From contig JAVTVJ010001154.1 in NCBI GenBank assembly GCA_034509425.1, forward strand, positions 124,001 to 188,000: a DNA stretch of 64,000 nt, written 5' to 3'. The notes below the pieces were generated by a model. That model was not told where the DNA came from. It did not search any database and saw nothing but the letters and a program-made list of their open reading frames with translations. This document shows positions 55,001-64,000 of this stretch, piece by piece (within the stretch, counting starts at the first letter, position 1; every line of letters starts with the position of its first letter). Both the position numbers and the translations under genes were made by a program. The DNA is from Eopsaltria australis. Taxonomy: Eukaryota; Chordata; Aves; Passeriformes; Petroicidae.

Positions 55001-58000
55001 GATAGAATATTTTGTTATAATACCTTGAGCCCTGCAATTTATCACGCAATATGGTTTATTTAACATGTCAAACAGGAAGTGTGGATGTTCATTAAACCAG
55101 TCAGAAAATTTGGTGAGGAAAGTTCTATCTTTTAACTATTTTTTTCTCTTGAGAAATACCCCAACAATACCAATTCACCCAAACTAATTCCTGAAATACA
55201 TTTATATAGCAAGTTTGCCAAGTATCTTTCTTTATAGCTACTGACGTTCCCATAGGAAATGCCTTGTTGTGTTTTATCAGAAATTCTTCTTTACTTTGTA
55301 GTGACAAATAAAAGTAATTACTTTTCCCCTCCTCAGCCATTTCCTCTCCACGTCCATTCAAATGAATGCAGAAGGAACAGCAAGCCCCTAAAAGAGGTGA
55401 GTCTGTGTTCAGCACCAGACTTCCAGATGTGAGACATGTTTTGATCTTTGATTTTCCTGACATTAAAAAACCTGAATCTCGCAGAACTGCAGTGTGTTTC
55501 TTGTTGGAGGTTGACTGACACAGCCAATGTCTTTCATCTCAAAAAAGAAGGTGAACACAGACACTGCAAGTCACCCTGTCACAGCTGGGGAAAATTTCTC
55601 ATTCCTGTGAGTTAGTTTGATTCTGGTCTGTGTCTCATCCTCGGTTTAAAAGAGCTAAGTATACAAATCTGACCGTGAGTTTTCCAAGATTTATTATTTG
55701 TGTTTGTCTGGACTTTCTGCCCCATATTCTAGAGAGAGGATGCTAATTGTGGCACTGACCTCCCTGCTGGTCAGTGTCCTCCCCTCCCCGTGCTGCCAGG
55801 CACAGCAGATCCCTGCCCTGCACCTCAGCATCCCCTGCCCCTGCTGGAGTCACAACAGCCACTGTAACTGCAGCATTTAATGATTCATTCCCACCACTCA
55901 GGACATTTCAGTCATCTGCAAATGAACCTGCAGTGTGTGAAAACAGAAAGGATTTAAGAAATCTCAGGGTAAACCTCTATTCACTAACTGTAGAATAACA
56001 AAGGACAGGGAATGAAATAATAATCAAAGACATCTCTGATTTTCTCATTCTGCAGTCCCCTGATGAGATCTTGCATGCCCCCAGTGCTGGCTTGTTTGAA
56101 ATTTATCTGGCTGTTCACCTGCACAGATTTGTCTCCTGTCTCACTCTTAGGAGAGACTTGACGACTCTATCCCATACCTGAAGACTTCTACGTTACTGTA
56201 AGATGGAGAGATGGTAAAAACAATTCACTGGTGCAGTCCCTTACAGCTTTTAGTGGTACACATATACATATGAATGTATCAGCTATATAAATACCTATAT
56301 GCATACATACACACATACTGTGGGGTTTTTAATTACAAATTAGAGTGAAACCTTTGAAAACTATAGAATAGTTCTATATTTCTAAAGCTTTAAAGTAAAA
56401 AGGGAACATTGTTTTTAGAAAGTCAGCATGGTGCAATCACTGAAATGAATAAACTCCAAACAGCTCCTATCAATGTGAGTATTTTCCTAGACCAATTTGT
56501 ACTATTCGAGTTGTAAATGTTCTAGTTGTAAAGGTTTCAGGGTACTTTCAACAGCTCCTATCAGAACAAATTGATTTTAAAACTGTTAAAGAAAGAGAAA
56601 TTATCAGAGCATACAAAGATGAAAAACATTTTCAGAAATGAAGTATTTAATAACTGCATTGGCTGAAATTGAAACTAAACCATGGAAGTGATACACAGCT
56701 AATGAAAACTGATACCTGTTAACTCCACAATTAAAGTTATTATTGATATTCCTTAAGCTACCGAGTAACAATGTCTGGGTAGGTAACAGAAGGGAAAGTA
56801 ATTTATACAGACTGTTATAATGGTCCCATTAAGAAATTTCCATGGGATTAGGATGAACACTGGTTATTCTTCACCAGTAAGGACATTTCTCCTGGCCATT
56901 AATGTCTCTCTTCCTCTCGCTGCCTCACGTAAATAAGCCCAGTTAACATTATTTGGATGTGGTGCTCTGGATTGGGCCATCCCTCTTCCCAGGCTTTCCC
57001 GGCTGAGGGCTGGTCTCCAAAGGAGAGTTCAGATGGGAGCAGGGCAGTGGCCCCCTGTTCCAGATTAAATACTCCCTTCTGAAGCTGCCAGAAGCTGATA
57101 CCCAGTGGAGGGAGCAGCACTGCTGCCAGCAGAAGTGAGACAGTCACAAGGAGAGCAGAACACTTAAAACATTTTCCAGGTTTCTCTACTGTTGTTCACA
57201 AAAGTAAATGACAAACCAAATAATTTCTATTTTATCTGCTCTTTGTTCTTATAATGTTTCACTACCTGTAACAGGAAGCTTTACTGAACAGTAACTCATC
57301 CTGGAGTATTATTTCCCTTTTTTAAAAATTCCCTATATTTTTCTATTAATTAACACCAATCAATCACGAATTAACAAAAGGCAGAAAAGTCCCCTGATGA
57401 CAGGGTATAAAAAGAATAAATAAATAAAATTAAAATTAAGGATAATGCAAAGCACTTTGCTTCAGTGATGCAGCAAGGCCCCTGCCAGCTTGGATTTGCC
57501 CTTGGAAATGCCCAGATGAGGAGAGCAGGAGAAGCAAGTCAAGAGAGGCACTGCTTCCCCCACCACGGATGCTGCTGCTTGTCAGGCTCAATAAAATATT
57601 GCCTTGCTCCTATCAGGGTGGAAAACTGCTCCTATCTAAATGGAAAGAATGATCAATATTCTGAGATGAATGCACTTTCTACCTAGTAATGAAACACAGG
57701 GACATTTTTTAGATCAACTTGAATCAACTCAATCTGAGGAATAAAAAGATCAACCAAAGTCTTAGCCAGAATAAACACTACAAGTTTAATTTCCTGCCTC
57801 CCAATTTAAGGGGCTTCTATGATTATTTCATTTATATGCGAGATATTGATCTGCACTGTGATTTGTCAGTATAAATTTTCTCCTAAATATCTCTTTAAAC
57901 TAAAGAAGCTACTATAAATGTTATCTACCCAAATGTATATATATGATCAGAGCTGAAAAAATGCAAAGACTTGGGGAGATTAAGTCTTTGGGAAAAACAG

Positions 58001-61000
58001 AACACATTTACTACTTAGCAAATAAGAATAATATTGAGAACTATGAAACCCACCAGCTCCTTCAAGCTCCCACCTGAAACTGCCCAAATACCTCCTCTGT
58101 TTCCTAATCTGAGACCTGATATCTGATTTACATTATGTACTGAAATGTTCAATTAATTTTTTTTTAATTTTGACTATTATTGCATTTATAAAGCATGAAA
58201 CTATTTTATTTCCAAAGGGTACCCATTATGTTCCTGAATGCATCACTGGGAAGGGAGCACAGAGATTAGGGATGTTTTCATATATATTGAGGCCCAAATT
58301 GTGTCAGTCTTGTTTTCTTGCATTATTAATGTCCTCTCCAAAACTGAAAAGGTGTGGGCTTTTGAACAACCTGACTTCAAAGAGAGCTGAAATGAGCTTT
58401 TGGTCTGTGGGTTTGTTCTCTCCTCAAGACAGCACACACAGAATTCTACTTCATTTCACTCAGAAGGCCTCATCATTCATCTTTGAATCTTATCTGGAAT
58501 TTAAATCACTTTCTCTCATCTCCAGGATCTGCCTTCTTAGACGACATACACAGGGACTCTGCCTGTTAAATATTTCTATTGAGAGATTTGCAATGAACTT
58601 ATTTTTCACTCTTTGGAGGGCTCTGTCTGCAAGTGGAATTGTAGTCATAAACTAAATTAAATGCCCATTTAACACGCCTCCTGAAACACACATTATTTGC
58701 TAGAAAACCAAGCAAATAATTTTCAGTTTATTAATAATACTTCATCAAAACATACACTTAATTTAAAAAAAAAGACACTGTGAGTGTTCATATAAAACAA
58801 GCCCTGCTATTCTTTGCCATTACCTCTCAAATATTGATATACAGGAGTTTTATTCAGTTTGCTTTCTAGAAACCTGGCTGAAATGCTATACTCAAATGTT
58901 TAAAGGTTACATTTGAGTCAGGCATCTTGACTGCCTGTTGCTCCAAGGACTGAGACAACTGAGAGGTCTGGCCACACTCCTGAAGGCTCCTCAGGAACTG
59001 AGGATTCTTTTCTCTCTGAGCATCAGGAGGTTGCATGAAGAAAAAGGAGGCTGTCACTGCTCAAAGCAGGATGATACATCCCTCCCTTGCTGCTGGTGTC
59101 TGAACAAACACAACACTTGGCTCAGGCAGCTTTTAGGATGTTATAAAGGTACAAGGAGTGGGATTAATGCAAACTAGACCCCAGAGACAAAGAAAACAGG
59201 GTAACTGGGGCTTGTTTGCTTTGGAGGGCAAACACTTGCGCTCAGCTCTGAAAACAGCTCCTGAAGAGAGCTCCTGTCTCCTCCCTCTCCCAGTGCCACC
59301 CACACACATCACTCACTGTCAGACCAAAGGACCACACTCCCTTATCCATCCACATCCCACAAGAAGTGTCAAATGCTGACATTAATTCATTAAATAAACA
59401 TCCAGACTTGGTGCCTCAGCTCTCAGCTCCCATCTGGGAAACACTGGGGTTCCCAGGCTGGCCTGCACACAGCAGAAAGCCCATCTGGATACTGCCTGGG
59501 GCTGCAGACCTGTCCTTTGCTGGCTTTCTGAAGGCTCCCCATCACCTGGAAAATCCCTCTTCAAAGGCTCTGATCTCTGAGGAAGTGCTGAGGCTGCTTG
59601 CAAGGGCTGCTGTAAACGTGCTCAGCAAAGGCAGACAGAGCTGACACGAGTGTTAAACACTCCTCACAACCTCCACCTTTTGGGAGAGGTGATTCACTTG
59701 AAAGATCATTTGCTCTGTTGAAAGTGCACAGTGCAAATCGGGGATGAGAGAGTCCCTGCTCTTACACAAGTCTCACACTGGATTGAGAGGATCTCTCCAG
59801 GGAGCCAGGGGGAATCTCGTGCAGCGCAGAGCCCACTCTCTGGCAGCTCTGGATGCTGCAGCAGCCACACAAAGGCACAGCACAAATAGCTGCTCCCTCC
59901 CCATACAGATTAGTCTGGGATTTACTTGCGTTCCAGCAGGCAATTAGGACATCATGCAGGGGAAAGCAAATGCTATTTTGTTTTTCATGCAGCTAAAAGG
60001 TGGCAATGAGTCATTCTTGGCTACCTTAATAATTCCTGTAAAGTGAAGAATGGTTGTGTGTCCATGCTGCTGTATTTATACACAGAGATAAGTCAGGAAA
60101 TTATACAACCCAAATATTATGCATAGTCTCTTTAGTGAAATGGGTACTGCTGGGACTTTAATTACAGAGCTGGCATTTGCAGACAGGCTGATTATATGTT
60201 GTATACCGTAGGAAGGTAATTACTTATCAGCTGTATTTGTGACTTTGCCAGAGAATGCTGTTATTTAGTGAATATGCAGCTTGCTTTTAGCACTAATCAT
60301 GATCATGTTCTTAGTGTTTTTATGGGAGGAAACAAGTCAGCATTGAGGGTCTGCATCCCACAACAGTTCTGGGTTGAGGTAAGGGACATGAAACAAACAG
60401 ACTGTGGCAAGACATTTTCAATATCAGAGTTGCACAAGCCCTTAAAGTTTTATGGATCTCATTAAAGTAATTGTTTAAAGGTTCAAACATTTATTCACAA
60501 TTGAGCTGTCTGAAATTTGCCCAGTGAAACACTGTTTTGCTGATTGGTAAATGGGGGCTGAAATTACTGCTGTTAGAAATGGGACAACAGGTTCTTCCTG
60601 TAAAAAAAAAAAAACATTCAAAAATATGCCTTTTTAGTTTAGCCAAACAGGTCAGGTGTTTGCATTCAAAATTCTAAATAACTTAACAAAAATATTCTGA
60701 ATATTCAGGACGAAAATTCCAACATGCTCCCCTAAAGTATGTAAAAAAACCAGAGCCAGACCAAGTCTTAGGGAAGTCTTGCATGACATGAAACAACTGT
60801 AACTGCAGAAATAAAGACAACAGGTGAACTGTCTGCCAGCTGGGAGCTATGTATTTCTGAAATCCAAACACAATTATTCCATTTGGGCTGGAAAGTGACA
60901 GTCAAGGAAAGCAAGAGCAGTTCTGCTCTTGCAGGAAGGTCTCCAAGTGTGACATTTGGCAATGTCTCTTATTACCTGAAGGAAACTGGACGCTCCTGTC

Positions 61001-62454
61001 ACCTCTGCACACACAGGACTGTGGTCTCCTGTTGCACATACTCCGGAGTCAGATCAAGAACATCATTTTATGTTTGAATTGTAATACACTCAACTGTGAT
61101 CCCAGCTCTCCTCCTGTTTACCTTAGATGAGCACTGGGTGAAGAGTTACCACAAGAATTTTCATTAAATCAGCCACTTTTGGTTAAATGTTCATCATAGG
61201 GAAAATGAAGGCTAAATTCAGAATCAGAGTCTCTGTGCTGGCCATGGAATTACAGCAAATCCCACTTGGGGGTGCATCCAAATGCAGGGGTGGTGGCAGA
61301 GGTGCCTCAGGGACAGAGGGCATGAGGGAAGAATAAAAAGTGCCACGCAGGCCATGAGTGCAATTACAGCAACAGTAAATTCCTCTGAACAGGTTAATTG
61401 GAATAAACAAACTGGAAGGGAAAAGACTGAATCAGTAATAAAAGAATCACTGTAAGACTGGAAAAGAACTTAGTGGGACCCTGGACTCCGAGTAGCTGCT
61501 TGAAAAAGTGCAGTAGAATACTGGAGTGTCTGGAATACCATTAATTGTCCATTTGGAAGAACACTGGAGCAGGGATAGGAAGATCTGTGCAATATCAGTC
61601 TGCAGCTTTTTGTCTGTTTTCAAGCAGTTGTAAGTAAATTAGAAATAGGAACTTCACTGGCTGCTGTGAGAATATTTTAAAATTGGAAGGTTTGTTATAA
61701 TACACTACCAGAACTCTGTGCAGCTTCTGTGGCACAGTGATGCTTCTTTTGGGAAATTTTCTTGCTGATGGAGATTTGTTATGACTTTAATATGCAATTA
61801 CTTTAGAAACCCCTAATACCAAAAAGCATCACAACTATCAATAATACCAAAGAATGCCAAGACCTTTCCTGAAATTATGATTCAATAAACTTGCAATTTC
61901 TAACATTAAAGTTACATGTAGAATTTCATTTGAAAACAACTTCTGCTAATGGAAAATTCAGGTGAGGATCCTGCATTTGCCTGCCTAGGAAGTTTCTGTT
62001 GGCTTCATTGCCTGCTTATAAAGAATATGCAACTCTGAAGTAGAAAAAACTTTCAAGACATGGAATTTTTCATAAGGATTTCCATTTTCTAGCCAGCACT
62101 AGTACTGCTACAAAACTATAAATGGATTCACAATTATTTGTAACATAATCAGGTCGTAATTGCTACTGAGAGAATGGTTAATGTTAAAGTTTGAAGTTAT
62201 CCTGGCTCTGGCAAAGCTCACAGATCCAAGCACAGCTTGAGGACTGCATTTTTAACTGGTGGCATTGAACTGAAAGCCTGCACAGTTACCCTGCTCTTGT
62301 TTAACAGCTGCTGGTTCTCCTTTATTCTGACAGAGAATATCCATTGGTGATGATGCCTGAGGGATTTTTTTCTGCTTTTCTCCTGAATATTTCTTACACT
62401 GTTCCCTACATTCACAAGTATCAGCATGCACACTTGTGATGCCTTAGGTGATAG

Positions 62455-62793
62455 TTTAGCCTGGTTTCATGGTGTTTAGCAGGCCAGTAGACTGAACACC
62501 CCTGAAATCACGGAGAGTTAGAGACCAAACACTCTGTTTTCGTGAGCCCTCAAGGTCTCCTAGTAGGACAGATTCTGTAAACTAGAAGTTAGCCCACCCA
62601 GACCCCTTCTTGGGCCCTCCTGGTAGATCTGCTAATGTATAGAGTCTTTAATTGTACCCTCGATTGGGGTACGGGGCTTTTGCGGCGCGTTCTACCTGGA
62701 CGGCAGAAGCCATGGAACGGGATCCTATTAAAATACCGAGGGAAACAACCCCCAACCCTTTCACTGTGTCTGAGCCTTTATTTCCTAAGACCA
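62455..62793 (+). mobile_element. Second solo LTR-like element, related to that at 48.5 kb
   Basis: It shares AGACCAAACAC, TTCTGTAAACTAGAAGTTAG with a following CCCACCCAG, GGATCCTATTAA, and a C-rich tail (CAACCCCCAACCCTTTCACT) with the other LTR-like element. It contains a CpG-rich piece (TTTTGCGGCGCGTTC), unusual in this window. No gag, pol or env remnant is adjacent. The boundaries are approximate. Confidence 0.5.
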
Positions 62794-63349
62794 GAAAAAG
62801 GCATCAGTGAGGAAGCAGAGGTTTGGAGACTGGGCCAGTGCAGATTCACACCAGTGGAAGCTCTGGCTCAGCAGCTCCGCAGATGCCTAATGCAGCCCTC
62901 AGGAATATTTTACTTTCTGCAGCACATAAACACACTAATAACATCAAAGTTCAATATGGCCAAAAGATATAAATTCTTCTGAAAGCCTGGTGAATGCAAA
63001 AAAGTGCTTTTTAAATCTATGTCTTACGACAGTCAATATCTTTAGAAAAGCAGAGCTCTTTATGAAAAGTGAAATTGATCTTTCTTCAAATTCATGTAAA
63101 TCACACATTTGGTTTACCCACCACAGTCACTCCTAATACATCCCAGGAGCTCTGTAAATAAGAATATTGATTTTGATGACCTAGGGAGGTGGTGCAGTGA
63201 GAACTGAGAAATCCATAGTACAGCTAAATGACTCCTACAGTCCTAGGTGGGGAGTTGTTTATATGGCTACTTTCACATGACAAATGACTGATACAAGTTT
63301 TATCAAAGCAGTAGCAACCGTAATAATATATTTTTAGAATAATAGGCAT

Positions 63350-63440
63350 TACTTAGAGAGTCATAGGTAAAGCTGGAAGGAGTTTTAAGGGGATACATAA
63401 AGTGCATCTCTCACTGTGCCAAGGTAGCACCACATACACC
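63350..63440 (-). mobile_element. Ancient CR1-like fragment
   Basis: AGTCATAGGTAAAGCTGGAA, then CATCTCTCACTGTGCCAAGG, resembles a decayed reverse-complement CR1 end. Weak match. Confidence 0.35.
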
Positions 63441-64000
63441 CACTACAATTTCAATAATAAATATAAAAAAATAAAATTTAGTGGGTAAAGTACAGAAAGG
63501 GAAGATTAGGAGATCAAGTTCTTATTTGGTGCAGGTAAATAATGGCATTAGAAAATGCAGCTTTCAAATAAGAACCTTTCTGTTTAAGGTGCATTCACTC
63601 GTGGCAGTGGCACAGGACGCTTCCCTGCACTGTCAGGAAGAGTTTGCAAACTGATTTGCATGCAAGCTGTGAGCTGCTCCTGTAGCCTTGAAACTCGGAA
63701 TGTGTAATACTGATTTTCACAATGGGCCTCAAAAATACGGATGGCTTAATTACAACTTTAAATAATGAAATTGCTTCATCATACTGACAGATAAAGCACC
63801 TGAAAAGCCTGATTATGTACTGTAGCTGCAGCATGTCTTTGTGCTGTCATGCTGTAACTTCCAGGTGTCTTAGTAAATTAGATCAATAGTTCATTTATGA
63901 TGAAATAATTCTATTATAACCCACCTTTCTTGTTGCTAAATTGCATCAAGAAAATATGTCAGTTCAGTAGCACTTGCTGACTGCAGTTAGGCAGCACCCT

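Larger units (their letters stand above)
48983..64000 (-). other. CLSTN2: 3' part of a large CLSTN2 intron
   Basis: The next exon 5' of 48982 should encode the segment ending in a glutamine before ICDKEW, but no matching LNS-domain exon was recognised up to 64000. The stretch holds a 36-bp minisatellite, CR1 fragments, an LTR-like element at 62.45-62.8 kb and otherwise unique AT-rich sequence. Early CLSTN2 introns are very large in vertebrates, which fits. Confidence 0.7.

Noticed and set aside
58170..58655. 161-codon + strand frame
   Set aside because: No family resemblance, intronic position, AT-rich with ordinary composition; considered chance.

Overview
This is a eukaryotic window. It is AT-rich, almost gene-free by length, and every coding block is a short exon bounded by GT/AG splice sites. 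Several 3' ends of CR1-type LINEs, two related solo-LTR-like segments and the low overall repeat load point to a bird, most likely a songbird. That assignment is inference; no species-diagnostic gene is present.

One protein-coding gene is recognisable, on the minus strand: the 3' half of calsyntenin-2 (CLSTN2), a neuronal single-pass membrane protein of the postsynaptic membrane and kinesin-1 cargo vesicles. Nine consecutive coding exons can be placed with exact splice sites: 48820-48982, 35685-35851, 32284-32432, 31078-31301, 29292-29462, 28559-28704, 27829-27952, 26115-26299 and 25098-25307. Joined, they give 1539 nt (512 codons plus stop) in one open frame with every phase matching. They cover the end of the LNS/laminin-G-like domain, the calsyntenin-specific membrane-proximal ectodomain, the transmembrane helix, and a cytoplasmic tail with both kinesin-light-chain-binding WDD motifs and the acidic region. 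The first half of the gene (signal peptide, two cadherin repeats, start of LNS) must lie beyond position 64000.

Layout. 1 to about 14.45 kb is intergenic, with a 0.5 kb minisatellite at 2.3-2.8 kb, a CR1 3' end at 12.3 kb, simple repeats and a tiny CpG-dense patch at 10.15 kb. From about 14.45 to 25.1 kb is the probable long 3' UTR of CLSTN2; a candidate distal poly(A) site lies at 14484. From 25.1 to 49.0 kb are the nine exons and their introns, including a 13 kb intron. From 49.0 to 64.0 kb is the 3' part of a large upstream intron with a 36-bp minisatellite (51.1-51.5 kb), a second LTR-like segment (62.45-62.8 kb) and possible conserved non-coding sequence near 60.1 kb.

The most unusual observation is at 28433-28576. 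The 3' end of a CLSTN2 coding exon together with its 5' splice site has been tandemly amplified into six 24-bp units. Four downstream copies keep a GT donor in the same reading frame, so the array could produce isoforms with 16 to 40 additional juxtamembrane residues, or a truncated ectodomain if the intron is retained. A second point is an LTR-like element ending about 35 bp from the splice donor of the exon at 48820-48982. Most long open frames elsewhere are stop-free minisatellite readings or antisense shadows of exons and are not genes.
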